DNA of 64,000 nucleotides from Lachnospiraceae bacterium (lineage in GTDB: Bacteria; Bacillota; Clostridia; Lachnospirales; Lachnospiraceae): assembly GCA_017548765.1 (NCBI GenBank), contig JAFYZH010000021.1:42663-106662 (forward strand), given 5' to 3'. Shown in pieces: positions 34,786-43,544 of the stretch. Positions within the stretch are counted from its first letter, which is position 1, and every line of letters begins with the position of its first letter. The position numbers were made by a program, and so were the translations under genes. Under the pieces are notes generated by a model, which was not told the DNA's origin, ran no database searches, and worked only from the letters and a program-made list of their open reading frames with translations.

Positions 34786-36876
34786 ATGGAACAAATGGAT
34801 CAGAAGGCTAGCATGACCAAAGCCTGGAAGAGGCGTGGCCGGGAGCATCTGAGACGGCATTATAAGATCATGGCCATGATCGGTATTGCTGTTATCATGA
34901 TCACCGGCGGTTTTTCTGAACCCCGCGGATATACCACGATGGAGGATTTCGCGGCTTCCAAAGTGCGCCCTGAAACCGGCACGGTCAGCTGGGTAAATAG
35001 TTGGCAGCGGTTTAAAGAGACCTTCTGGACGGAGGATGGATTTAAAAATCCGCTCGATATCGACGAGGTACTCGAAGAGCGCCTCGAGCAGCAAGGAAAA
35101 ACCGATTCGGAGGGAGATACTCCCGAAGGAGAGAAGGGAGAGCAGACCGAGTCCGAGAAGTTTTGGGAGCGCGCGTTGGGCCGGACCCAGGGTGTGTTCG
35201 CGAAACTGGTCAATGGAGTGACGACCGGTTCGTTCTACGTTTCCCTGGCGACCGCGATCACATCGATCGTCGGCTCACCGAACGTCGCCGTCATCCTGCT
35301 GGTATTGGCCGGCTTCGCCGTCACCTTCCTGTTCTGGATGTTCGTGCGAAACGTCGCAACGGTCAGCTTGTACCGCATCCTGCTGGAAGGCCGGATGTAC
35401 AAATATATAGGCCTGTCGCGTATCTTGTTTTTGATGCGCGTAAAGAAGTGGGTAAAGGCATCCGTCACGATGCTGGTCTACTATGTCCTGCAGACGCTGT
35501 TGTGGTTTACCATCGTCGGCGGCGTCATCGCCCGCTATTCGTACTACCTGGTGCCGATGATCATCGCGGAGAACCCGGATATCGGACCGATCCAGGCCAT
35601 GAAACTCTCACGGGCCATGATGATGGGCCATAAGAGAGAATGCTTCCGCATGGAGATCTCCTTCATCGGCTGGCACATTCTGTCATTTGCCGGATGGTAT
35701 CTGTCCGGTTTCATACATATCTACACATTGGGTACATTGGCCGCGACAGCGTTGAGCGCGCTGTATATCCGCCCGTACATCATGGCGACGAACTGCGAGT
35801 ACTATGCGGACCGTCGTAAGGACGCGATCGAGAAGAAGATCCCGGGGACGGAACGGCTGAACGACATCTACTTGTACGAATTGCCCTCGGATGAGGTGAT
35901 CGCCGAGGCATACGAGGAAGTCATCGAGATCGCGCGTGAGCCGGTCGCAGAACTGTCTCTGGATGGTTTCCCGAAGTTCATGGCAGACTGGTGGGGCATC
36001 ACGTTCTGGCACAGCCGCCGCGAGCGCGCCTACGAAGAATATCAGGCGCACAAAATGCGCGTGCGCGATCTGGACCACGTGGTCGCCCGCGAGGAGTACC
36101 CCGTTCGACTGGGGCCCCTGCATAAAGAAAAACCTCGAAAGTTCCTGGAAAATATATACTACATCCGTCACTATTCCGTCTGGTCATTGACCATGATATT
36201 CTTCACATATTCGATCATCGGATGGTTGTGGGAGGTCGGAATGCACGCGGTGCAGACGGGTGAATTCGTCAACCGTGGCGTGATGCACGGACCGTGGTTG
36301 CCGATCTACGGCTGGGGCGCCGCCATGACGTTGGTTCTGCTGAACCGCGTCCGGCCGCATCCGTTTGTGATGTTTTTCTCGACGACCGCGCTGTGCGGCA
36401 CGCTCGAGTACGTGACCAGCTGGTATCTGGAACGGGCCAATGGCGTGCGCTGGTGGGACTACAGCGGCTACTTCCTGAACATCAACGGACGTGTCTGCGC
36501 GGAAGGCCTGCTGCTGTTCGGCATCGGCTGTACCGCGACGGTGTACCTGCTGGGACCGGTGCTGGATAACCTGTTCGCCCGGATCCCGTATAAGGTCATC
36601 ATCCCGATCGCGCTGTCGCTGTTGCTGCTGATCAGCCTCGACCAGGCGTATTCGAAAAAGCATCCGAACCTGGGTAAAGGCATCACATCCGGCGGTGAGG
36701 CAGAGGGCGAAATCCCGGATAATGACGTCACGAAACAGGATGGTCCCAAGGTATCCTGGGACGGTCCGCCCGCGGTCAATGCGATACAGAAGGCCGAAAT
36801 GTCGGACTATTACGTCGAATCGGCGTATTTTATCCGTGTTTCTGCCAATAAAACCTTGACACTTCAAGCCTTTTAG
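34786..36876 (+). CDS. Membrane protein: DUF975-like domain fused to CmpB-like ABC permease domain
   Basis: A 696-residue membrane protein. The N-terminal half (about residues 20-330) has five or so helices and resembles the DUF975 family (basic helix then ARYSYYLVPMIIAENPDIGPIQAMKLSRAMM, quoted by its ends ARYSYY and SRAMM). The C-terminal half (about 465-625) has YSIIGWLWEVGMHAVQTGEFVNRGVMHGPWLPIYGWG, typical of the putative ABC-transporter type IV/CmpB family (quoted as a position guide by YSIIGW and PIYGWG). Acidic linker 85-130. ATG 34786 has a weak ribosome binding site; ATG 34795 after GGATGGA is an alternative. The two families are usually separate genes; the fusion is unusual. Function unknown. 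Confidence 0.75.
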   Translation: MEQMDQKASMTKAWKRRGREHLRRHYKIMAMIGIAVIMITGGFSEPRGYTTMEDFAASKVRPETGTVSWVNSWQRFKETFWTEDGFKNPLDIDEVLEERLEQQGKTDSEGDTPEGEKGEQTESEKFWERALGRTQGVFAKLVNGVTTGSFYVSLATAITSIVGSPNVAVILLVLAGFAVTFLFWMFVRNVATVSLYRILLEGRMYKYIGLSRILFLMRVKKWVKASVTMLVYYVLQTLLWFTIVGGVIARYSYYLVPMIIAENPDIGPIQAMKLSRAMMMGHKRECFRMEISFIGWHILSFAGWYLSGFIHIYTLGTLAATALSALYIRPYIMATNCEYYADRRKDAIEKKIPGTERLNDIYLYELPSDEVIAEAYEEVIEIAREPVAELSLDGFPKFMADWWGITFWHSRRERAYEEYQAHKMRVRDLDHVVAREEYPVRLGPLHKEKPRKFLENIYYIRHYSVWSLTMIFFTYSIIGWLWEVGMHAVQTGEFVNRGVMHGPWLPIYGWGAAMTLVLLNRVRPHPFVMFFSTTALCGTLEYVTSWYLERANGVRWWDYSGYFLNINGRVCAEGLLLFGIGCTATVYLLGPVLDNLFARIPYKVIIPIALSLLLLISLDQAYSKKHPNLGKGITSGGEAEGEIPDNDVTKQDGPKVSWDGPPAVNAIQKAEMSDYYVESAYFIRVSANKTLTLQAF

Positions 36877-36884
36877 AGTATAAC
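36856..36884 (+). promoter_or_regulatory. Promoter of the second zinc-ribbon gene
   Basis: TTGACA (36856-36861), 17 bp, TATAAC (36879-36884). The -35 lies inside the last codons of the preceding gene. Confidence 0.8.
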
Positions 36885-36926
36885 TAAGGTAGTATTCTAT
36901 AAAACCATACAAGGAGGTTTTAGATC

Positions 36927-37505
36927 ATGTTTTGTCCGAAATGTGGGGCTCAATTGCCCGATGGAAGTGTATTCTGTTCTGCATGCGGAGCACAGATCGC
37001 CCAGCAGGCAGCTCAGCAGGTAGATCAGGCTGTTGAACAGGTGGCAGCTCAGGCAGCGCCGGTAGCTCCCGTAGCTCAGGCTGCAGCACCCGTTGCGAAA
37101 CCGGTGTCCTTTGATATTACGAAGATCAATATCCTCGGCGCGGTACTTACCGTATTCCTGTTCTTTACGTTGTTCATGCCGTTCTTCGGAGAAGGTGCTC
37201 CGGGAATGTTTATTATGAAGCCGGAAGGCTGGTTCATGATCTTGATCGTTTTAGCAGCAGGTTTCTTCGTTGTAACCAGAATGGACAGCTTCTTTATGTT
37301 GGCATCCGCGGCTGGTGTAGTGCTTTGCTTCTTGACGATGCTGTTGACGGCAGTCGGCGTTCATTCTGCTACGGCAGAGGCTTATGGCTTTAAGGTAAGT
37401 GCTAAATGCTATACTCCCGGTGCGGGCGTTACATTCGCTCTGACCTTATCTCTCGCAATGCTTTTCTCTCCGATCATCAATCGTCTCTTCGCAAAGAGAA
37501 AGTAA
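36927..37505 (+). CDS. Zinc-ribbon membrane protein
   Basis: A 192-residue protein with an N-terminal zinc ribbon (CPKCGAQLPDGSVFCSACG, residues 3-21), an Ala/Gln/Val-rich linker (about 22-62) and four hydrophobic helices (about 70-190). The linker AQQAAQQVDQAVEQVAAQ closely resembles that of the zinc-ribbon protein at 20682, but the membrane domain differs. It is a single-gene transcript with a consensus promoter and an AGGAGG ribosome binding site. Role unknown. Confidence 0.75.
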   Translation: MFCPKCGAQLPDGSVFCSACGAQIAQQAAQQVDQAVEQVAAQAAPVAPVAQAAAPVAKPVSFDITKINILGAVLTVFLFFTLFMPFFGEGAPGMFIMKPEGWFMILIVLAAGFFVVTRMDSFFMLASAAGVVLCFLTMLLTAVGVHSATAEAYGFKVSAKCYTPGAGVTFALTLSLAMLFSPIINRLFAKRK

Positions 37506-37551
37506 TGTGACCGCAGAGTTTCGTTAAACACACTAAGAAATGAAAATATAA

Positions 37552-37587
37552 GAGGGTGTCGCGATATCGCGACACCCTCGATTTTTT
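37552..37587. terminator. Bidirectional terminator between convergent transcripts
   Basis: A perfect 28-bp palindrome (37552-37579) followed on the plus strand by ATTTTTT. It sits between the zinc-ribbon gene and the hydA 3' end. Confidence 0.85.
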
Positions 37588-37600
37588 ATGCTTTTGAATA

Positions 37601-39376
37601 TCAGTTTCGTTCGTTGAAACCGACTTTTGCTGCGTAGGTCGTATGAAGCAGCTCGTGCGCCTTATGGCTGTTGGGCTCGCCGAGGAATTTCTCGTAGAGC
37701 TCGCGGATCTGGGGATTGTTGTGGGACTGACGGTGGGTCTGTCTCTGGTCCTCCAGGTAGAGAGCCTTTGCGCGCTTCTCTTTATACGTGTCCATGATAT
37801 CATCGTCCTCGTGGGGCAGGAAGAATTCACGAACGTACGGCTGGCCGCCGCCGTTGATGCATCCGCCCGGACATCCCATGATCTCGATGAAGTGATACTT
37901 CGATTTGCCTGCGCGGATATCGTCGAGCAGGACCTTCGCGGACTTCATGCCGGAGGCGATGGCCACGTTGATGGTCGTTCCGTTGATGTCCAGCGATGCT
38001 TCGCGGATACCTGCCTCATGACCGCGTACCGCGGTGAATGTGATCGGGTCTGCTTCGGAGCCCGTCAGCTTGTAGTAAACAGTACGGAGAGCTGCTTCCA
38101 TAACGCCGCCGGTCACACCGAAGATAACGCCTGCGCCGGAGTAGTCGCCCATGATGTCCTGGTCCCAGCCTTCCTCGGGCAGACGCTCGAAGATGATGCC
38201 GGCACGTTTGATCATTCTGGCCAATTCTCTCGTGGTGATAACAGCATCGACATCCGGAAGACCGTTCACCTTCAGCTGCTCACGCTGACGCTCGTACTTC
38301 TTAGCGGTACAAGGCATAACGGAGACTACGAAGATGTCTTCGGGAGCCACGCCGTGGATCTGCGCCCAGTAGGATTTGATGATGGCGCCCTGCATCTGGT
38401 GCGGGGACTTGCAGGAGGACAGGTGCGGCAGAAGGTCGCTGTAGTTGTACTCCGCGTAGTTTACCCAGCCGGGCGAACAGGAGGTGATCATCGGGAGAAT
38501 ACCGCCGTTCTTCAGGCGTCCGAGGAGCTCGGTGCCTTCTTCCATGATGGTCAGGTCGGCGCCGAAGTTGACGTCGTAGATGCGCTTGAAACCGAGACGA
38601 CGCATCGCTGCGATCATCTTACCGGTCACGGGGGTGCCGATCGGGTAGCCGAATTCCTCGCCGAGCGCTGCACGCACGGCGGGCGCTGCCTGCGCGATCA
38701 CGACTTTTCCTTTGGCAAATGCTTCGTCGATGAGCTCGATCTCAGAGTGCTCCATCAGAGCGCCTGTCGGGCAGACCGAAACACATTGACCGCACTGGAT
38801 GCAGGGCGAGTCGTTGAAGCCGCGGTCTTCGGCCGGAGCGACGAAGGTGTTGAAGCCGCGGTTCTCGTATCCGAGGATGCCGAGACCATGGGCGTTTTTA
38901 CATCTTTCAATACATCTGCCGCAGAGGATACATTTGGATGTATCGCGGACCAAACCGGGTGCGAGCTGGTCGATATGAACCTCCGAGTGCACGCCGCCGA
39001 ACACGTCGGCACGGGCGCCGGTGACATTGGCCACGTGCAGCAGCTCACATTTTCCGTTTTTGTCGCACGCCTGGCAGAACTGGTTATGGTTGGACAGAAG
39101 GAGCTCGACGCTCATTCTTCTGGCTGTGGTTGCAGCGGGAGAGGAGATGGTGATCTCCATGCCGTCGGATACCGGGTAAACGCAGCTGGCTACGAGGCCA
39201 CGCGCGCCTTTGACTTCTACGAGGCAGACACGGCAGGATCCCTGGTTGCACTCTCCGTGGTTGAACGAGCAGAGAGAGGGGATCTCATATCCGCATTTTC
39301 TTGCAGCTTCCAGGATCGTAAGGCCTTCTTCCACCTGGTGGCTGACTCCTTCGATCTTGATCGTTATAAGTGACAT
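37601..39376 (-). CDS. hydA: [FeFe] hydrogenase catalytic subunit (NADH-linked, HydA)
   Basis: Catalytic subunit of a trimeric hydrogenase, 591 residues, cytoplasmic. Ferredoxin-like [2Fe-2S] domain with Cys36, Cys43 or 48 and Cys51 region; His-ligated [4Fe-4S] site His97-Cys101-Cys104-Cys110; two [4Fe-4S] sites (Cys149-152-155-159 and Cys192-195-198-202). The H-cluster motifs are TSCSPGW (298-304), MPCTAKK and MGCPGGCINGGG. The C-terminal small-subunit-like tail is present. With HydB and HydC it oxidises NADH, possibly together with ferredoxin (electron bifurcation), and makes H2. It is the last gene of the operon, 12 bp after hydB, with GTAGGAGG upstream. Confidence 0.96.
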   Translation of the reverse strand: MSLITIKIEGVSHQVEEGLTILEAARKCGYEIPSLCSFNHGECNQGSCRVCLVEVKGARGLVASCVYPVSDGMEITISSPAATTARRMSVELLLSNHNQFCQACDKNGKCELLHVANVTGARADVFGGVHSEVHIDQLAPGLVRDTSKCILCGRCIERCKNAHGLGILGYENRGFNTFVAPAEDRGFNDSPCIQCGQCVSVCPTGALMEHSEIELIDEAFAKGKVVIAQAAPAVRAALGEEFGYPIGTPVTGKMIAAMRRLGFKRIYDVNFGADLTIMEEGTELLGRLKNGGILPMITSCSPGWVNYAEYNYSDLLPHLSSCKSPHQMQGAIIKSYWAQIHGVAPEDIFVVSVMPCTAKKYERQREQLKVNGLPDVDAVITTRELARMIKRAGIIFERLPEEGWDQDIMGDYSGAGVIFGVTGGVMEAALRTVYYKLTGSEADPITFTAVRGHEAGIREASLDINGTTINVAIASGMKSAKVLLDDIRAGKSKYHFIEIMGCPGGCINGGGQPYVREFFLPHEDDDIMDTYKEKRAKALYLEDQRQTHRQSHNNPQIRELYEKFLGEPNSHKAHELLHTTYAAKVGFNERN

Positions 39377-39388
39377 GCTCTTCTCCTC

Positions 39389-41278
39389 CTACTCTTTCGT
39401 GATAGCGACAAACTTACAGTTGCTCTTGCAGAGACCGCACTTTGCGCATTTGCTCTGATCGATCGCGAAGGACGCCAGCTTGTGGCCCTCGGCGATGTAG
39501 TCGGTGCGGGAGATGCATCCCGCCGGGCAGTTTCTCGCGCAGAGACCGCAACCGATACAAATGTCAGGGTTGATCTTATACTGCATCAGACTCTTGCAGA
39601 CATGCGCGGGGCAACGCTTCTCGACGATGTGGGCGATGTATTCGTCCCGGAAGTGACGCAGGGTCGAATTTACCGGGTTCGCCGCGGTCTGGCCCAGAGC
39701 ACAGAGGGAATTCTTCTGAATAGTCTTACTGAGTTCTTCGAGGGTGTCCAGATCTTCCATGGTGCCCTTACCCTCGGTGATCTTCGTCAGGATCTCCAGG
39801 ATCCTCTTCGTACCGATACGGCAGGGGGAGCATTTTCCGCAGGATTCATCGCAGATGAACTCCATGTAGAATTTCGCCACGTCTACCATACAGTTGTCTT
39901 CGTCCATGACGATGGCGCCGCCGGAGCCCATCATGGAGCCCTTCTGCACCAGGTTGTCGAAGTCGATGGGTTCGTCGAGGAACTCTTCGGTGAGACAGCC
40001 GCCGGACGGACCGCCGGTCTGGATCGCCTTGAACTTCTTACCGTTCGGGATGCCGCCGCCGATATCGTAGATGAGCTCGCGGAGCGTCGTTCCCATGGGA
40101 ACCTCAACGAGGCCGACGTTATTCACCTTACCGCCGAGCGCGAATACCTTCGTGCCCTTCGAGCCTTCGGTGCCGACACGGGCGAATTCCGCTGCGCCTT
40201 CGCGCAGGATGAACGGAACACAGGCCAATGTCTCAACGTTGTTTACGATGGTGGGCTTACCCCAGAGACCTTTTACCGCCGGGAACGGAGGACGAGGTCT
40301 CGGCATACCGCGCTTACCCTCGATGGAGTTTAAAAGAGCGGTCTCCTCGCCGCAGACGAACGCGCCGGCGCCGAGGCGGATATTACAGTCGAAATCAAAT
40401 CCGGAGCCCAGGATATTCTTACCGAGCATGCCGGCTTCTCTTGCGTTTTGGATGGCTTTCTTCAGACGCGCCACCGCGATCGGGTACTCAGCACGCACAT
40501 AGAAGTAACCTTCCTTCGCGCCGATCGCATAAGCCGCGATCATCATACCTTCGATGACTGCGATCGGATTACCCTCTAAGATGGAACGATCCATGAATGC
40601 GCCGGGATCGCCTTCGTCACCGTTGCAGACTACGTACTTCTCGTCGCCTTCGGAAGCGAGAGCGAACATCCACTTACGGCCGGCAGGGAAACCGCCGCCG
40701 CCGCGTCCGCGCAGACCCGAGAGCAGGACGGTGTCCGCCACTTCCTTCTGGGTCATGGACAGTGCCTTCTTCAGGCCCTGGAACGCACCGAAACCGAGGG
40801 CTTCATTCAGATCCTCGGGATTGATGACGCCACAACCGTGCAGCGCGATACGGCGCTGCTTCTTATAGAAATTGATGTCATCCTGTTTGGAGACTTTTTC
40901 GCCGGAGACCGGATCGACATACAGCAGGCGCTCAACGACCTCGCCCTGTGCGATGTCTTTATCGACGATCTCCTCTACATCATCGAGGGTCACCATCCGG
41001 TAGAGGGTGTCCTCGGGATAGATCTTTACAAAAGGTCCCTGCGAGCAGAAACCGAAACATCCGGCCAGGTTTATGGTCGCCTTTTCATTCAGGCCCTTTT
41101 TCGCCAGAAGTTCCGTGAATTTCGCAGCGATCTCTTTCGAGTTGCTGGACAGACAGCCGGTACCGCCGCACAGCACGATATGACGCTTATGGTCGGCGCC
41201 GTTTATTTTATCCGCGATGTTTTTCTGGCATTCCGCGCTGATGCGGTCCAGTTCTTCGATCGAAGTGATACGGTTCAT
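39389..41278 (-). CDS. hydB: Hydrogenase diaphorase subunit (HydB, NuoF-like)
   Basis: FMN- and NADH-binding subunit, 629 residues. N-terminal thioredoxin-like [2Fe-2S] domain (CGGTGCLSSNS...GCFGFCSQGPFV), a NuoF core with the NADH/FMN loop RGRGGGGFPAGRKW and PFCGEETAL-like residues (FVCGEETALLNS), the [4Fe-4S] site ESCGKCSPCR, and a C-terminal bacterial ferredoxin domain with CIGCGLCARNCP and CAKCGLCKSNC. The domain order matches HydB of bifurcating hydrogenases. It overlaps hydC by four bases (ATGA). Confidence 0.95.
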   Translation of the reverse strand: MNRITSIEELDRISAECQKNIADKINGADHKRHIVLCGGTGCLSSNSKEIAAKFTELLAKKGLNEKATINLAGCFGFCSQGPFVKIYPEDTLYRMVTLDDVEEIVDKDIAQGEVVERLLYVDPVSGEKVSKQDDINFYKKQRRIALHGCGVINPEDLNEALGFGAFQGLKKALSMTQKEVADTVLLSGLRGRGGGGFPAGRKWMFALASEGDEKYVVCNGDEGDPGAFMDRSILEGNPIAVIEGMMIAAYAIGAKEGYFYVRAEYPIAVARLKKAIQNAREAGMLGKNILGSGFDFDCNIRLGAGAFVCGEETALLNSIEGKRGMPRPRPPFPAVKGLWGKPTIVNNVETLACVPFILREGAAEFARVGTEGSKGTKVFALGGKVNNVGLVEVPMGTTLRELIYDIGGGIPNGKKFKAIQTGGPSGGCLTEEFLDEPIDFDNLVQKGSMMGSGGAIVMDEDNCMVDVAKFYMEFICDESCGKCSPCRIGTKRILEILTKITEGKGTMEDLDTLEELSKTIQKNSLCALGQTAANPVNSTLRHFRDEYIAHIVEKRCPAHVCKSLMQYKINPDICIGCGLCARNCPAGCISRTDYIAEGHKLASFAIDQSKCAKCGLCKSNCKFVAITKE

Positions 41279-41760
41279 GCTGTCGCCTCCTTTCTATAGG
41301 ATGCGATGATGTCTTCCACTTCTTCTACATCCACCTTAGGATATACTTTTCCGTTGATGCTTACCGCCGGCGCGATACCGCAGGCGCCGATGCAGCGGAG
41401 CGCATCGAGTGTGAAGAGACCGTCCGGCGTGGTCTGTCCGGGCGAGATGCCCAGAAGCTCTGAGAAACGGTCAATGACGATCTGCGCGCCTTTTACGTAG
41501 CAAGCGGTTCCCAGGCAACAGCCGATCACATATTTGCCCTTCGGCGTAAGAGAGAAAAATGAATAAAAGGTCACAACACCATAGATCTCTGCAACGGAGA
41601 TCCCCGTTTTCTCCGATACCAGTTCCTGAACCTCGAGCGGAATGTATCCGTACTCGTTCTGGATGTCGCTGAGTATCATCATGAGTGGTGTCTTCTCGCC
41701 TTTGTAGCGGTCACAGATCTCGCGGATCTGGGCTGCTGCTGCAGCATTCAACTTCCCCAT
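41275..41760 (-). CDS. hydC: Hydrogenase subunit (HydC, NuoE-like)
   Basis: A 161-residue NuoE-like protein carrying one [2Fe-2S] cluster (CLGTACYVKGA and CIGACGIAP). It passes electrons between NADH:flavin chemistry and HydA. It is the first gene of hydCBA and has AGGAGG in its leader. The C-terminal part has the usual length for this family. Confidence 0.95.
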   Translation of the reverse strand: MGKLNAAAAAQIREICDRYKGEKTPLMMILSDIQNEYGYIPLEVQELVSEKTGISVAEIYGVVTFYSFFSLTPKGKYVIGCCLGTACYVKGAQIVIDRFSELLGISPGQTTPDGLFTLDALRCIGACGIAPAVSINGKVYPKVDVEEVEDIIASYRKEATA

Positions 41761-41780
41761 CGTATTACCTCCTGAATCGA

Positions 41781-41840
41781 GTTGTTTTCACAACCTGTTT
41801 ATACTACGTATAGTATACCCGAGATGGGGCAGGATGTCCA
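41781..41840 (-). promoter_or_regulatory. hydCBA promoter with overlapping inverted repeats
   Basis: On the minus strand TGGACA (41840-41835), 17 bp, TATACT (41817-41812). An inverted repeat ATACTA-CGTA-TAGTAT (41801-41816) overlaps the -10 and start site, and GTTGT-TTTC-ACAAC (41781-41794) lies in the leader. Both could be operators. Confidence 0.6.
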
Positions 41841-41916
41841 CTGTTTTATGGCAAAAATCGGGGCGTTTAGAGCACATTTGTTCAGTACTGAATGTGCCCT
41901 TTCGGACGCCGGGACA

Positions 41917-41954
41917 GAAAAAACCCGGGCGCATCTCATCGAGATACTCCCGGG
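41917..41954 (-). terminator. Terminator of the 161-residue membrane protein gene
   Basis: CCCGGG arms (41924-41929 and 41949-41954) with an inner ATCTC/GAGAT stem, followed on the minus strand by TTTTTT. The gap 41841-41977 contains no other feature. Confidence 0.8.
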
Positions 41955-41977
41955 CAGAAACCCTCACAGGTATATTT

Positions 41978-42463
41978 TTATTTCTTATTCTTACGGCCTT
42001 TCTTCTCCGGTGCCGGAATGGATCCGCCGCGTACGCTCTTAATGTCTGTAAGGTAGATACCGCTTACAACGCCTTTGACCTCTTTCTTAACCGGAATGCT
42101 TTCGAAGATCTTCGCATCCGCGATGAGAGTCATGATCTTCGGTCCGATCTTCACCTTAACGAAGGGGAGTTTCGCTCTGCGGAAACGCTTCGGCGTCTGC
42201 TCCATAACGACCTTCGGAAGGTTAGCATCACACATACGCATCTTCTTTTTATCGATGACGATCATGGACATGGTCTGCGCCATCTGTTCGATCTGCTCTC
42301 TCTGCAGAGCCTGCTTCTTCTGAAGCTTACTGCCGATGAAGCCGAGAATGATCAAAATCGTAAGGATAATACCGAGGATGACGAGCAACCATCCCCACCA
42401 CGCCATCGCCGGCACCATAGGATAAGCCAGTGCTTTGGCGGCAAATAAATAACCGAAATTCAT
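41978..42463 (-). CDS. Single-pass membrane protein, unknown function
   Basis: A 161-residue protein. A hydrophobic segment at about residues 20-45 (WWGWLLVILGIILTILIILGF, given here by its ends WWGWL and LILGF) is followed by a coiled basic stretch and a cytoplasmic domain rich in Lys, Val and Ile. The ending is KKGRKNKK. Domain pattern (IVIDKKKMRM, VKVKIGPKIMTLIAD) suggests a small beta fold. I do not recognise the family. Own promoter and terminator, so a monocistronic gene. Confidence 0.7.
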   Translation of the reverse strand: MNFGYLFAAKALAYPMVPAMAWWGWLLVILGIILTILIILGFIGSKLQKKQALQREQIEQMAQTMSMIVIDKKKMRMCDANLPKVVMEQTPKRFRRAKLPFVKVKIGPKIMTLIADAKIFESIPVKKEVKGVVSGIYLTDIKSVRGGSIPAPEKKGRKNKK

Positions 42464-42495
42464 AGGAAGCCTCCTTGTTTATGTACATCGGAATT

Positions 42496-42524
42496 AGTAT
42501 AGCATTTTTCAAGGGTTCTGACAA
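42496..42524 (-). promoter_or_regulatory. Promoter of the 161-residue membrane protein gene
   Basis: On the minus strand TTGTCA (42524-42519), 17 bp, TATACT (42501-42496). Confidence 0.75.
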
Positions 42525-42560
42525 GGGGTCCCCAAAAGAAAGTTTGCAACAGCGGCTTTC

Positions 42561-42589
42561 TTGCAAGAGGTCGTATTCTGTGATATAAT
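42561..42589 (+). promoter_or_regulatory. ECF transporter operon promoter
   Basis: TTGCAA (42561-42566), exactly 17 bp, TATAAT (42584-42589). Confidence 0.85.
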
Positions 42590-42629
42590 AAGCGCAATTT
42601 CACGACCGCAGGAAGAAAGGAGGACTCCG

Positions 42630-43484
42630 ATGGCGCTGATCGACATTCATCATCTGTTTCACAGTTTTTATCGTTATAACGAAAGCGGCGAAGTTGCCGG
42701 CACGAAGGAAGCGCTGCGCGACGTCACCTTAAGCATCGAGGCCGGTACCTTTGTTGCGGTCCTGGGTCACAACGGTTCCGGAAAGTCCACATTGGCAAAA
42801 CATATCAACGCGCTGTTCCTTCCTTCGAAGGGGCAGGTCCTGGTCGACGGCCGTGACACGAAGGACGCGGCAAATGTCCTGCTGATCCGGCGGGAGGCAG
42901 GCATGGTCTTCCAAAATCCCGATAACCAGATGATCGCGAACGTGGTGGAAGAAGAGGTCGCCTTCGGCCCGGAGAATATCGGGGTTCCGACTGAGGAGAT
43001 CTGGGAGCGCGTGGCGGATTCCTTAGAGCGCGTCGGCATGACCGCGTACCGGATGCATTCGCCGGACCGTCTGTCGGGCGGGCAGAAGCAGCGCGTTGCG
43101 ATCGCAGGCATCGTGTCGATGAAGCCGCAGTGCATCATCCTCGACGAACCGACGGCGATGCTGGATCCGGTGGGGCGGCGCGAGGTGTTGCGCACGCTGC
43201 ATGAACTGAATGAGAAGGAAAAGATCACGATCCTACTGATCACGCACCACATGGATGAGACCATCGATGCGGACCGCGTGATCGTGATGGATGACGGCGA
43301 GGTCGTGCTGGACGATGTGCCGCGCGAAGTGTTTGCGCACGTGGATGAACTGCGCAGCCGCGGACTGGACGTGCCGGTCCCGACGCAGCTGGCCTACGAA
43401 CTGAAGAAGAGAGGGCTGGAGCTTCCCGAAGGCATCCTCTCGGAAGAAGAGTTCGTGGACGCATATATGAAATTATGTAAATGA
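42630..43484 (+). CDS. ecfA1: Energy-coupling factor transporter ATPase EcfA1
   Basis: ATP-binding subunit of a vitamin/metal ECF transporter, 284 residues. Walker A GHNGSGKST, Q loop VFQNPDNQMI, signature LSGGQKQRVAIAG, Walker B IILDEPTAML, H loop LLITHHMDE. The QNPDNQ sequence is typical of EcfA1. The upstream start at 42561 lies in the promoter; ATG 42630 follows AAAGGAGG. It is first in an operon whose EcfA2 and EcfT follow after a patatin gene. No substrate-binding EcfS is encoded here, so the module serves S components elsewhere. Confidence 0.95.
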   Translation: MALIDIHHLFHSFYRYNESGEVAGTKEALRDVTLSIEAGTFVAVLGHNGSGKSTLAKHINALFLPSKGQVLVDGRDTKDAANVLLIRREAGMVFQNPDNQMIANVVEEEVAFGPENIGVPTEEIWERVADSLERVGMTAYRMHSPDRLSGGQKQRVAIAGIVSMKPQCIILDEPTAMLDPVGRREVLRTLHELNEKEKITILLITHHMDETIDADRVIVMDDGEVVLDDVPREVFAHVDELRSRGLDVPVPTQLAYELKKRGLELPEGILSEEEFVDAYMKLCK

Positions 43485-43544
43485 CGGTAGATGAAGAGCG
43501 CCCCGCGAGGGTATTTGAAAGCGGGCGCACGGAGGAATAAGGAT

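Noticed and set aside
37643-39373. 576-codon frame antisense to hydA
   Set aside because: No ribosome binding site and full overlap with an unmistakable hydrogenase gene.
41781-41794. Rex-binding site for hydCBA
   Set aside because: Only GTTGT/ACAAC half sites with 4-bp gap are present, not the longer TTGTGAA-N4-TTCACAA pattern, so I do not name it as Rex.
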